Assembly (NCBI RefSeq): GCF_002165375.2
Contig: NZ_CP032134.1
Coordinates: 1,984,001 to 2,048,000, forward strand
Direction: 5' to 3'
DNA: 64,000 nt
DNA from: Acinetobacter chinensis
GTDB lineage: Bacteria > Pseudomonadota > Gammaproteobacteria > Pseudomonadales > Moraxellaceae
Position numbers and translations under genes: made by a program. A model generated the notes under the pieces. It saw only the letters and a program-made list of their open reading frames with translations, ran no database searches and had not been told where the DNA came from. Below, piece by piece: positions 50,477 through 58,826 of the stretch (the first letter of the stretch is position 1; each line of letters begins with the position of its first letter).

Positions 50477-50767
50477 ATGACGACTTATATGATTCAGTAT
50501 GAAATGTTTAAAAAACGTGATTCCGCCCCACTGAAGCAACGGATTGAAAAACTGGGGATTGAAGCAAAAATCACACCAATGAGCCACCTTTGGCTGATAC
50601 GTTCCCAGCTCGATTCTTCAGAAATCAGAGATCAGCTGCTGCCTTTTATCGATGCAAAAGATAAATTATTTGTCGTCAGAGTAGACACCGATGACTGGGC
50701 ATCCTGGAACTTAAATGACAAAGAGGTCAGCTGGCTCAACCAGCATATTTCAGTTTCAGAATCCTGA
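50477..50767 (+). CDS. Cas2/SinR-like small protein
   Basis: A 96-residue protein. YMIQYEMFKK, LWLIRS, IRDQLLPFID, DKLFVVRVDTDDWASWNL follow the strand-helix-strand pattern of the ferredoxin-like Cas2/SinR fold. The metal-binding Asp expected after the first strand is Glu here (YEMF), so nuclease activity is doubtful. No other cas gene is near; it lies 3.3 kb before a CRISPR mini-array, which need not be meaningful because type I-F systems have Cas2 fused to Cas3. The family call rests on fold pattern by eye. Confidence 0.55.
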   Translation: MTTYMIQYEMFKKRDSAPLKQRIEKLGIEAKITPMSHLWLIRSQLDSSEIRDQLLPFIDAKDKLFVVRVDTDDWASWNLNDKEVSWLNQHISVSES

Positions 50768-51001
50768 TCACTGATTTTAAATTTTTCCAAAGCAGTCATT
50801 TCAATACAGAAAAAATCATAAGATATTATTTTAAAACAATATTTAATAAACCAGACTGATCATAAAAGTTTTTAAAGAAGTATTGATTAATTCAGATAAA
50901 TAGATAGGATGAAAATGAAGAATATTTTCTGTCCGCGCTGACCGGCAGATATTAGAAATTGATAAATTTAATCCTATAACCAACACAATAAAGGAAGACC
51001 T

Positions 51002-52624
51002 ATGCACGGACGTATGATGTTTCAACCTCTACTGATCAGCAATCTGCTTGATCATGCAGCCCGTTATCATGGGGACACAGCAATTATTTCAAAAAATACT
51101 GATGGCAGCATCAGTAAAACCGACTGGACCCATGTTTCTGAAAACTCAAAACGTTTCGCAAATGCCTTAAAAAACTTAGGCGTTCAGATGCATGATCGTG
51201 TTGCAACCATTGCATGGAATAACCATCGCCACCTTGAGTCATGGTATGCCATTTCAGGCAGTGGTTTTGTCTGCCACACCATCAACCCGCGCCTTTTTCC
51301 TGAACAGCTGATCTTCATTATCAATGATGCCAAAGACCGCGTGGTTCTGTTTGATAAGACTTTTTTACCACTGATTACAGGTGTTAAAGCTCACATTCCC
51401 CAGGTTGAACATTTTATCTGCCTGGGAGCGTTTGACCAGGACGTTGCCGATGCATTACCTGAAGTTAAGTTTTATGATGTACTGATTGCAGAAAACTCTG
51501 ATCAGTTTGAGTGGCCTGAATTTGATGAAAATACGGCAAGCTCGCTCTGCTATACATCCGGTACAACAGGAAATCCCAAAGGTGCTTTATACAGTCACCG
51601 CTCTACGGTTTTACATACCTATGCAATCTGCCTGCCTGACTCACTGAATCTCTCAGCTTCTGATGTCATGTTGCCCGTTGTACCTATGTTCCATGTCAAT
51701 GCCTGGGGCACACCTTATGCAGCCGCAATGGTCGGCTGTACTGTGGTATTACCAGGTCCAGGGCTGGATGGTGCAAGCCTGGTTCAGATGATCGATGAAT
51801 ATAAAGTGACTGTTGCTTTAGGTGTACCAACCATCTGGCAAGGTTTGCTGGCCGCTGCAAAACAGGCCGGATCAGTATTGCCAAGTTTACAACGCAATGT
51901 AGTGGGTGGTTCTGCCTGCCCTCCTGCCATGATGAAAGCTTTCCGTGACCTGTTCAACTGTGAAACTATTCATGCCTGGGGCATGACGGAAATGAGTCCA
52001 TTAGGTACAAGTAATCAACTGAAAGCCAAGCATCGTAATCTCAGTGAAGATGAACAGTTTAAAATTCGTCTTTCACAAGGTCGTCCGCCTTTTGGTGTGG
52101 ATTTACGGATTACCACTGAAGAAAAAGGGACGACTGAAGTTACTCGCGATGGTCATAACACGGGTAACCTACAGGTTAAAGGTCACTGGATTATCAGCAC
52201 ATACTTTGGCAAAGATGAAAGTGCACTGACCTCAGATGGCTGGTTCGATACTGGTGATATCGCATCCCTCAATGAAGATGGCTATTTATATCTGAGTGAC
52301 CGCGCCAAAGACTTAATCAAGTCTGGTGGTGAATGGATTTCTTCAGTAGAACTTGAAAATATTGCCATGGGGCATCCTGAAATTGCGATGGCTGCCGTCA
52401 TTGCAGCTAAACACAGCAAATGGGATGAACGCCCGATTGTGATAGCCATCAAACACAAAGATGCCCAGATTACCGAAGAAGGTTTACTTGAATACTTCGC
52501 AGATAAAGTCGCTAAATGGCAGATTCCTGATAAAGCAATCTTTGTAGAAGCAATCCCTCTAAGTGGTACGGGTAAAATGCTGAAAAAAGATTTACGTGAA
52601 AAATATGATTCGGTACTTCTTTAA
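51002..52624 (+). CDS. Medium/long-chain fatty-acid CoA ligase, AlkK-like
   Basis: A 540-residue AMP-forming ligase. The AMP-binding motif YTSGTTGNPKGALYSHRS, WGMTEMSPLGT, and the C-terminal WFDTGDIASLNEDGYLYLSDRAKDLIKSGGEW and GTGKMLKKDLREKY motifs are all present. It activates fatty acids to acyl-CoA in the cytoplasm. The overall sequence looks like the AlkK/medium-chain group used in alkane and fatty-acid catabolism of Acinetobacter; the chain length is not certain. AGGAAG precedes the ATG. Single gene with a strong terminator. Confidence 0.92.
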   Translation: MHGRMMFQPLLISNLLDHAARYHGDTAIISKNTDGSISKTDWTHVSENSKRFANALKNLGVQMHDRVATIAWNNHRHLESWYAISGSGFVCHTINPRLFPEQLIFIINDAKDRVVLFDKTFLPLITGVKAHIPQVEHFICLGAFDQDVADALPEVKFYDVLIAENSDQFEWPEFDENTASSLCYTSGTTGNPKGALYSHRSTVLHTYAICLPDSLNLSASDVMLPVVPMFHVNAWGTPYAAAMVGCTVVLPGPGLDGASLVQMIDEYKVTVALGVPTIWQGLLAAAKQAGSVLPSLQRNVVGGSACPPAMMKAFRDLFNCETIHAWGMTEMSPLGTSNQLKAKHRNLSEDEQFKIRLSQGRPPFGVDLRITTEEKGTTEVTRDGHNTGNLQVKGHWIISTYFGKDESALTSDGWFDTGDIASLNEDGYLYLSDRAKDLIKSGGEWISSVELENIAMGHPEIAMAAVIAAKHSKWDERPIVIAIKHKDAQITEEGLLEYFADKVAKWQIPDKAIFVEAIPLSGTGKMLKKDLREKYDSVLL

Positions 52625-52650
52625 GCCCTGTTGATCATTCAGCAAATTAA

Positions 52651-52681
52651 AAAAACCGTAGCCTGATGCTACGGTTTTTTT
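52651..52681 (+). terminator. Terminator of the CoA ligase gene
   Basis: AAAAACCGTAGC, five-base loop, GCTACGGTTTTT and more T. Confidence 0.93.
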
Positions 52682-52748
52682 ATAAAAACAGACTGAATTC
52701 ATAACTTTTCACATACCCGTGAAAAACGCATGAACCAGTAAAATACTT

Positions 52749-52970
52749 TTATTTAGCTTCACTGGCAGCTGGAGTATTATATTCTTCTGGCATAGGTGCA
52801 GCATCAATTTCATCTGGATTTACTTCAACAGATGAGACCGCAGTTTCATTCACTTCTGAAGTCGCCTGTTCCTGAGCAGGTGCCTGCTCTTCCTGTTTTT
52901 TCCCACAAGCCACCAGTGTCAGCGATGCTGCTGATATAAGTACAATAAGTGCTGTTTTTAAATTTTTCAT
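52749..52970 (-). CDS. Small lipoprotein
   Basis: A 73-residue protein with a lipoprotein signal peptide and lipobox LTLVAC after about 21 residues. The mature part is short, acidic and rich in Ala, Glu and Pro (EEQAPAQEQATSEVN), most likely disordered. The Lys residues after the lipidated Cys do not carry an Asp +2 retention signal, so outer membrane location is likely. Function unknown. No ribosome site of note. Confidence 0.75.
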   Translation of the reverse strand: MKNLKTALIVLISAASLTLVACGKKQEEQAPAQEQATSEVNETAVSSVEVNPDEIDAAPMPEEYNTPAASEAK

Positions 52971-53194
52971 CCAGAAACCTCAAATTAAAAAATAATCAAT
53001 CCTTCTTTATTGTATTCAATTTCAGTGTAAATGTAATTAAGTGGTTGTTTATATTTTGTTTTAATTACTGAACATAAATCAATGCCTGAACAACCACTCC
53101 AGCCTTAAAAGACTGTCTAGAAGCAATGGAACCGGTGTCACTTTTAAAGCTTTATCAGACAGTAAGCACTACAGTACAGTAAAAGCCATATGAC

Positions 53195-53215
53195 AAAAAC
53201 CGCCCTTAGGCGGTT
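53195..53215 (-). terminator. Terminator of the 75-residue protein gene
   Basis: AACCGCC-CTTA-GGCGGTT stem with TTTGTC downstream on the minus strand. Confidence 0.75.
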
Positions 53216-53244
53216 CTATTTTCAAAAACTGGATAATCAGATTT

Positions 53245-53472
53245 CTAAATAACTTTTTGACTTAACTTAAAAAGTTGATGCAGCGAAGTATAAAATGAAC
53301 GACCATCGAGATTTAAATCAACGACTGTTCCAGACTGCAGCAGCACTCTTTTACCTACTTCAATTTTTTTTGAACCCTGACAGGTATTTTGCATTTTAAT
53401 AAGTGGAATTAAGGATACAACGATTTCAGTGCCATTATTAGATTTGGCGATTAAATTATTTGTTTTTAACAA
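53245..53472 (-). CDS. Small protein of unknown function
   Basis: A 75-residue basic protein starting MLKTNNLIAKSNNGTEIVVS, with several beta-prone stretches (RVLLQSGTVVDLNLDG). It has its own terminator, supporting that the gene is expressed. It lies downstream of the cold-shock gene in the same direction, separated by a hairpin. No family recognised. Confidence 0.55.
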   Translation of the reverse strand: MLKTNNLIAKSNNGTEIVVSLIPLIKMQNTCQGSKKIEVGKRVLLQSGTVVDLNLDGRSFYTSLHQLFKLSQKVI

Positions 53473-53534
53473 CTTTTTTCCTATTTTTTAGAGTTCACTT
53501 TCTATAAAACAACTCTAAAATTAAATTTTAAAAC

Positions 53535-53562
53535 TAATAAAGCACCATACAGTGCTTTATTA
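53535..53562 (-). terminator. Terminator of the cold-shock gene
   Basis: TAATAAAGCAC-CATACA-GTGCTTTATTA, a perfect 11-base stem, followed by GTTTTAAAATTT on the minus strand, 84 bases past the cold-shock stop codon. Confidence 0.7.
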
Positions 53563-53645
53563 GATATCATTCATGTTGCCTTTCAGTTCACCTGCTACAG
53601 GAGAACAGACAAGGCATTACAAGTATGAAAGTGGTAAATTATTAC

Positions 53646-53861
53646 TTACAGAGCAACAATATTTACAGCTGTAGGGCCTTTTTGACCTTGAGCAACGCTG
53701 AATTCAACCTTTTGGCCTTCAGTCAGAGTTTTAAAACCTGAACCTGTGATTTCGCTGAAATGAGCAAAAACATCAGGACCTGATTCTGGCTGAATGAAAC
53801 CGAAACCTTTAGTTTCGTTGAACCACTTTACAGTACCTTTAACAACATTTGAGTTTGACAT
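53646..53861 (-). CDS. CspA-family cold-shock protein
   Basis: A 71-residue cold-shock domain protein starting MSNSNVVKGTVKWFNETKGF. The RNA-binding motifs KGFGFI (RNP1) and VFAHFS (RNP2) are intact, and the whole length is a single CSD. It acts as an RNA chaperone. AGGA lies before the ATG at 53861, so the longer frame is rejected. The 200-base region upstream, rich in A and T, is probably a long regulatory leader as in other csp genes. Confidence 0.95.
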   Translation of the reverse strand: MSNSNVVKGTVKWFNETKGFGFIQPESGPDVFAHFSEITGSGFKTLTEGQKVEFSVAQGQKGPTAVNIVAL

Positions 53862-54085
53862 AGTAAATCCTACGTAGTTTTTAATAGTATTAGTCATTTT
53901 TTTATAAATGACTGATGACAACTTTGAAAATAATAAAGCAAGGTACTGGAATCTGTAAAACGAAGCATTATCACTAAAACTACGATACTTAAGAAAGACT
54001 TACCAAAACAAAACTTTTTCCAATGACGAATACTACGCTATTTTCAAAAAACAATCAACTTTTCTTATGCTTATACCCCGTACGG

Positions 54086-54354
54086 TATTTTTATTCAAAA
54101 CATGGCAGTGAACATCGGAGCAGGTTGTCCAGCAGAAATTGGAAGTTCTCTAAGCTGCCTACATGGCAGTGAACTAAATCATTGGTATCTGCCGATGGGT
54201 TGGGTTTTTCTAAGCTGCCTACATGGCAGTGAACAACGTGTAGCGATGACAACAGGTGTTGTTTTGTTTCTAAGCTGCCTATATGGCAGTGAACATTTCG
54301 GGAACGCAACTCATTGTCTGATAGTATTTCTAAGCTGCCTATATGGCAGTGAAC
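54086..54354 (-). CRISPR. Orphan type I-F CRISPR mini-array, five repeats and four spacers
   Basis: Four good 28-base repeats at 54147-54174, 54207-54234, 54267-54294 and 54327-54354, plus a decayed one at 54086-54113 whose first half is lost. On the minus strand the repeat reads GTTCACTGCCATATAGGCAG and ends CTTAGAAA, the subtype I-F pattern with a CTGCC/GGCAG Cas6f hairpin. Three spacers are 32 bases, the last 33. The decayed repeat marks the trailer end, so the leader is to the right (about 54355-54450), AT-rich. No cas gene is in the window. Confidence 0.93.
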
Positions 54355-54861
54355 ACAAAAAAATATGATTAAAATCATTTTACAACAATAGTTTAACCAT
54401 AAAATCAGGGAATAACCCAATTTTAAATTAAAATTATAAACTATTGATTAAATTTAGTTTTTAATGAGTCAAAATATTTTTGGTTAAAATCATCTTTTAA
54501 CCTATGAGTGGCTTATTCACCAGATACTCATAATACCTGATTACCCTGAATCATCCATATTAAAAACAGAGCTGAAGCCTGCCCAATTTTATTGCCATTG
54601 TTATATGCTTAAGCAGACACCGAATAACAGCAGAATTACAATCCCACCCACCAATTATCAAGTCAGAAGTTTTGTGCAAATCAGATCGCAGCAACCCGTT
54701 CCAATTGATCAATAAATGTCTTTGTTCGCTTTACTCTTTGTGATGACCCAGATAAAATCTCTAGCGGTCGCAGTGCTTAACAATATATGCTGTATTTTCC
54801 ACGATCCACTCTTGGTCAATTCAAAGAAAATACTTGATAAAAACGGCATTCATAGATAGTA
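54355..54861. other. Region between CRISPR array and tRNA, no gene supported
   Basis: About 500 bases. The first 100 are the likely array leader. Elsewhere only short broken frames occur; a minus-strand piece at 54681-54731 (KRTKTFIDQLERVAAI, then stop) could be the tail of a decayed gene, not identified. Confidence 0.4.
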
Positions 54862-54889
54862 TTGCACCTTTCCAAGTAATTGATAATAG
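54862..54889 (+). promoter_or_regulatory. Promoter of the tRNA gene
   Basis: A -35-like TTGCAC (54862-54867) and a -10-like TAATAG (54884-54889) are separated by 16 bases and end 18 bases before the tRNA. Inferred by pattern. Confidence 0.5.
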
Positions 54890-54907
54890 TTCAGTTAACT
54901 TGATTCA

Positions 54908-54984
<77 letters not shown>

Positions 54985-54990
54985 GATTCA

Positions 54991-55030
54991 AAAAAACCAC
55001 TTTGGTACATTAAATCCAAAGTGGTTTTTT
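54991..55030 (+). terminator. Terminator after the tRNA
   Basis: AAAAAACCACTTTGG, ten-base loop, complement: a 15-base perfect stem with a T-run, six bases after the CCA end. Confidence 0.93.
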
Positions 55031-55138
55031 ATTTTCAAGCCGATAAGACTTTTAAGATATTGTTTAACGACCCGTCAGCATTTTAAACTATGCATGACTT
55101 ACAGATAACAGGAAGTATAATTTTGATGTATTCCCTGT

Positions 55139-55270
55139 TCAAACAGAATCACTTCTAAAGTTCATTGCTTTCTTTTCCTTACGCTTTTCCATAAGCAACT
55201 CCAGTAAAGACCAAAGAATCACAATGATAAAAATACCAATCACCACTATAAAAGCCGTAAAATAGGTCAT
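55139..55270 (-). CDS. Small single-helix membrane protein, 43 residues
   Basis: The frame reads MTYFTAFIVVIGIFIIVILW and continues SLLELLMEKRKEKKAMNFRSDSV. One membrane helix at the N-terminus is followed by a strongly basic tail, so the C-terminus should face the cytoplasm. AAGGGA stands directly before the ATG, a good ribosome site. This supports translation more than for most small frames here. Function unknown. Confidence 0.65.
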   Translation of the reverse strand: MTYFTAFIVVIGIFIIVILWSLLELLMEKRKEKKAMNFRSDSV

Positions 55271-55584
55271 ATCCCTTATTCCCCATTAACAATTGACTTA
55301 ATTTTGAGCCATTCAACCCCGCCCTGGACAAAAGTCTAATAGTTATTTTTCAGTCTGAACAGAAAAATTTGGTGATTAATCATACTTTGTTTATATCAGT
55401 TTATATTTTATAAATATTTTCACCAGACCTTTAAGACATTAAATCTATTAATTCGCATCATTTCGCAAATATTAAAAATACAATTGTATAATTATATTTT
55501 ATCATCACACTCAACTGCTCTTGACGTTATAAAAAAACAGGCAGAAAGTAGCACCTTTCCTGAGGTCAGGTATAAAGTTTTCAA
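55271..55584. other. AT-rich intergenic region
   Basis: About 310 bases between the divergent small membrane protein and acyltransferase genes. I see no further gene or clear repeat. Confidence 0.5.
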
Positions 55585-56148
55585 ATGCTAAAAAAATTAA
55601 TCGGTAATGCCACATTCAAACTTTCAGGCTGGTCCTACCATGTAGAACCCGACGTCCTTGAAAACAAACAGGTCATTGTTGGCTTTGAACATACATCCAT
55701 GATGGATGCAGTTTTATCATTAGCCCTGTTCCAGATTTATGATATTAAAATTCATACCCTGATCAAAAAGGAACTGTTCAAGGGACCTTTCAAGCCTGTA
55801 CTTGAAGCAATAGGCGGTATTGCTGTTGACCGCAATTCCAGTAAAGATATTGTCTCTCAGATGGTTGAGCATTTTGAAAAGAATGAGAAATTCAATCTGG
55901 TGATAGCCCCTGAAGCAACTCGGGCAAAAAAAGATGAAGTAAGAAAACCGATCCGAACCGGCTTCTGGCATATTGCAAAAGCGGCAAATGTACCTATTGT
56001 GCTGATGTATGCCAATTCCAGAACACAGAAAGGTGGAATTTTTGGCAAAATATATCCCACTGAACTGGAACATGATCTGGTTTTGATGAAAAAACTGTAT
56101 AAAGAACATACTGGACTGGACATTATTATTCCAGATACCAAAAAATAA
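55585..56148 (+). CDS. PlsC-like lysophospholipid acyltransferase
   Basis: A 187-residue acyltransferase domain protein. The catalytic HxxxxD motif is HTSMMD in VGFEHTSMMDAVL, and the later motif is VIAPEATRAKKDEVRKPIRTG, resembling the FPEGTR block in altered form. Short for 1-acylglycerol-3-phosphate acyltransferase (about 240), it lacks a clear N-terminal membrane helix. Likely role in phospholipid or lipid A related acyl transfer. No strong ribosome site. Same strand as yebC, 112 bases away. Confidence 0.82.
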   Translation: MLKKLIGNATFKLSGWSYHVEPDVLENKQVIVGFEHTSMMDAVLSLALFQIYDIKIHTLIKKELFKGPFKPVLEAIGGIAVDRNSSKDIVSQMVEHFEKNEKFNLVIAPEATRAKKDEVRKPIRTGFWHIAKAANVPIVLMYANSRTQKGGIFGKIYPTELEHDLVLMKKLYKEHTGLDIIIPDTKK

Positions 56149-56201
56149 TGCTAAATGCTGCATTTCTAAAATTCAGGTACTTTCTCATAAAAAAGTGCTT
56201 A

Positions 56202-56210
56202 TGGTAGAAT
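56202..56210 (+). promoter_or_regulatory. Extended -10 promoter of yebC
   Basis: TGGTAGAAT matches an extended -10 element (TGn then TAGAAT) 50 bases before the yebC ATG; a weak -35 lies upstream. Inferred. Confidence 0.45.
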
Positions 56211-56260
56211 CGCAGCAATCTGATATGGCATAAAGCCAATCTACAAGGAGCAAATTTCGC

Positions 56261-57010
56261 ATGGCGGGTCATTCCAAGTGGGCCAATATTAAGCATCGCA
56301 AAGCAAAACAAGATGCCAGTCGCGGTAAAGTTTTTACTAAATACATTCGTGAGCTTGTAACAGCTGCCAAACTCGGCGGACCAGATGCTGCAAGCAACCC
56401 GCGTTTACGTGCGGTGGTGGAAAAAGCACTTTCTGTCAATATGACTCGTGATGTGATTAACCGTGCGATTCAGCGTGGTGCCGGCGGTGAAGATAACGAT
56501 GACTTAAAAGAAGTCACTTATGAAGGTTATGGTGTTGGTGGTGTTGCCGTGATTGTTGAAACAATGACGGATAACCTCAACCGTACTGTACCGGATGTCC
56601 GTCACTGTTTCTCAAAAACAGATGGTAACCTCGGTACCAATGGCTCTGTGGCTTTCTTATTTACAAAACGTGGCGAGATTACTTTTGAAGATGTATCTTT
56701 AGAAGATCAGATCATGGATATTGCTCTGGAAGCTGGGGCAGAAGACATCGAAGTTGATGAAGACGAAATTCTGGTCATTACAACACCTGAAACATTTGGT
56801 GTGGTACAGGATGCTTTAACTGCTGCAGGTTTAAAATCTGACAATGCTGAAGTGGTTATGAGTCCATCGACCAAAGCTGAAATCACCGATATCGATCAGG
56901 CGAAAAAAATCATGAAAATGATTGATATGCTTGAAGATCTGGATGACGTTCAGAACGTATATACAAACGTTGAATTCTCAGATGCCGTACTGGCAGAGCT
57001 TGAAGCTTAA
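56261..57010 (+). CDS. yebC: YebC/TACO1-family protein
   Basis: A 249-residue protein starting MAGHSKWANIKHRKAKQDAS, the invariant start of the family, followed by RGAGGEDNDDLKEVTYEGYG and ending in a domain with VEFSDAVLAELEA. YebC proteins were first called transcription factors (PmpR) and are now also linked with relief of ribosome stalling. AAGGAG precedes the ATG. Normal length. Own terminator downstream. Confidence 0.96.
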   Translation: MAGHSKWANIKHRKAKQDASRGKVFTKYIRELVTAAKLGGPDAASNPRLRAVVEKALSVNMTRDVINRAIQRGAGGEDNDDLKEVTYEGYGVGGVAVIVETMTDNLNRTVPDVRHCFSKTDGNLGTNGSVAFLFTKRGEITFEDVSLEDQIMDIALEAGAEDIEVDEDEILVITTPETFGVVQDALTAAGLKSDNAEVVMSPSTKAEITDIDQAKKIMKMIDMLEDLDDVQNVYTNVEFSDAVLAELEA

Positions 57011-57029
57011 AACGTCCAGTCAATTCATA

Positions 57030-57056
57030 AAAAAACGCGCTGAATGCGCGTTTTTT
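57030..57056. terminator. Terminator of yebC
   Basis: AAAAAACGCGC, loop TGAAT, GCGCGTTTTTT. A/T runs on both sides allow bidirectional use with the converging Lrp gene. Confidence 0.93.
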
Positions 57057-57091
57057 ATTGAACAGATCAAACCACAACTGCCGCCCCTGTT

Positions 57092-57565
57092 TCAGACTTT
57101 GCTGAGCAAGCCCGTACAGTTAAACACATGATTATATTCTTTGATCACAAAACTTGAATGCAAAGCAACCACGTGCTCAATTTTACCAATGCGTTTCAGT
57201 AAAATTTCACTGTAATTTTCCATATCCTTAGCCACAACTTCAACCAGAAAGTCTGCTGTCTGCCCTGTCACCAGAAAAGCATTGATCACCTCAGGGATAT
57301 TTTCCAGTTCTTCAAGAAACTTCGCAAATGTATCGGTGTCGTGCTTACTCAGTGAAACCTGCAAAATAACATGCAGCTTAAACCCCAGTTTTTCATAGTT
57401 AATATCACGCTTCAAATGTGTCATGACATTGGTTTCAATCAGATGCTTAATCCGGCGATGTACAGAACTGACCGACAGGCTGATCCTTTCCGACAGCTCA
57501 TTCAGATTGATATCTTCATGCGTCAATATTTCAAGAATCTGTTTATCGTATCTGTCCAGTTCCAT
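57092..57565 (-). CDS. Lrp/AsnC-family regulator
   Basis: A 157-residue regulator starting MELDRYDKQILEILTHEDIN, with an AsnC-type helix-turn-helix (LNELSERISLSVSSVHRRIKHL) and a RAM ligand domain (VINAFLVTGQTADFLVEVVA). The ATG at 57565 has GGGAG upstream; the frame is open 19 codons further. Amino acid ligand unknown. Located beside a GST gene in the same direction, but 165 bases apart so not clearly an operon. Confidence 0.9.
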   Translation of the reverse strand: MELDRYDKQILEILTHEDINLNELSERISLSVSSVHRRIKHLIETNVMTHLKRDINYEKLGFKLHVILQVSLSKHDTDTFAKFLEELENIPEVINAFLVTGQTADFLVEVVAKDMENYSEILLKRIGKIEHVVALHSSFVIKEYNHVFNCTGLLSKV

Positions 57566-57787
57566 GTCCACACTCCCACGTTTAAGCTGCAAAGCTATAT
57601 TTTTATAATTTACATTTATCACATTTTTCTGTTTATAGGTCTATTTATTTCACCTAGCCTGATTTTAAGGGGAAATATTTTTTATAAAATGCATAAATGA
57701 CGTAATTTTATTCAAAAATCTCAGACTGTTTTGAGCTGGCTGCTGGAAACACCGGCTGATCAGTCCTGAACCGATCAACCAGGATGT

Positions 57788-58552
57788 TTAAATACCACGC
57801 CAGTCAACTCTTGCCCTGCGTTCTGTCATATAAATTCGTTGTACATACTGCCCCAGTGGAAGCTCAGCAAGAAAATTCTTATAATTTCTGAATTCTTCAG
57901 ACTGATTTTCACCATGTTCCTTTTCCCAGGGAGTCCCTTCAATTTCAAGTAAAGGAGCAAGCATGGAGCACACGGCTATATCGGCAAGTCCCAGTCGGTC
58001 ACCGACAAAATATCTGCCACCATTGTTGTTCAGTCGCTGATTCAGCTCTGCAACCAGGATATCCATTTTTTCACGTGACTGAATCACTTTCTCCGAATCG
58101 ACTTTATAGCCTTTCGCCATGAGTGCTTTAATCAGAGGTTTTGAATATTTTTCAAACTGACGCAGATAGCCTTTCTCTCCAATCAGAATTTCGAGCGACT
58201 CGCCACCATCTGACAGGGCATGTGACAACCCCCATCTACGGACATGCTGTCCAAGTTCCGTGGCAATCGCATTGACTTCAAGTGCGCTCTCACGGAGTTC
58301 AGGATCTGACCTCAGCAAGGTATGTTCTGGATACAGCTCATCCAGATATAAAGCAATCTGTGTTGAATCTGAAATCCATTTTTCCTGATCTTTCAGAATC
58401 GGGAGCGTGTTCTGCCCTGTCTTTAACTGTGCAAATGCACGATGTACGCCAGGAATTAAATTCTGTGCAACAAAATCCAGCTCTTTATAGTCAAGTAACC
58501 AGCGTGCTTTCTCACAAAAATGGGATAACGGAAACTGATACAATATCCGCAT
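57788..58552 (-). CDS. Glutathione S-transferase family protein
   Basis: A 254-residue protein. The N-terminal thioredoxin-like domain (MRILYQFPLSHFCEKARWLLDYK, TLPILKDQEKWISDSTQIALYL) has the usual GSH-binding Ser of SHFCEKAR and the DSTQI motif; the C-terminal helical domain follows with FVGDRLGLADIAVCSML. It probably detoxifies electrophiles with glutathione. GGAGAG precedes the ATG. No linked catabolic genes. Confidence 0.88.
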   Translation of the reverse strand: MRILYQFPLSHFCEKARWLLDYKELDFVAQNLIPGVHRAFAQLKTGQNTLPILKDQEKWISDSTQIALYLDELYPEHTLLRSDPELRESALEVNAIATELGQHVRRWGLSHALSDGGESLEILIGEKGYLRQFEKYSKPLIKALMAKGYKVDSEKVIQSREKMDILVAELNQRLNNNGGRYFVGDRLGLADIAVCSMLAPLLEIEGTPWEKEHGENQSEEFRNYKNFLAELPLGQYVQRIYMTERRARVDWRGI

Positions 58553-58826
58553 AAACTCTCCAGCATTATTTTTTTAGTTCAGCTCGGACACTACTTTAGT
58601 CACAGCTGAGCTGAATAACAATGTACTTTTGCTACAAAAATTCAATCAGAACATCAAACTGCATTTTTATGGACAGCACAAACGCCTGTTATACCAGTCA
58701 ACTGAACTGACCATACGTTAAAATTTCATCTTCGGCACAGTTTACTGTCACTGTATGACCTGACTTTGCAGTGTCTTTGATGTAGAATCAGCAACAATTT
58801 TCAAATAATTCAGTGTGAGTAACTTC

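Noticed and set aside
54091..54420. Overlapping open frames on both strands with a repeated SCLHGSE or HCHIGSLE peptide pattern
   Set aside because: The repeated peptide is only the CRISPR repeat read in frame, since repeat plus spacer is 60 bases (20 codons). Not protein genes.
54681..54731. Short minus-strand frame ending KRTKTFIDQLERVAAI, thought to be a transposase tail
   Set aside because: Too short and not clearly similar to any transposase family I know; no inverted terminal repeats or target duplication seen.
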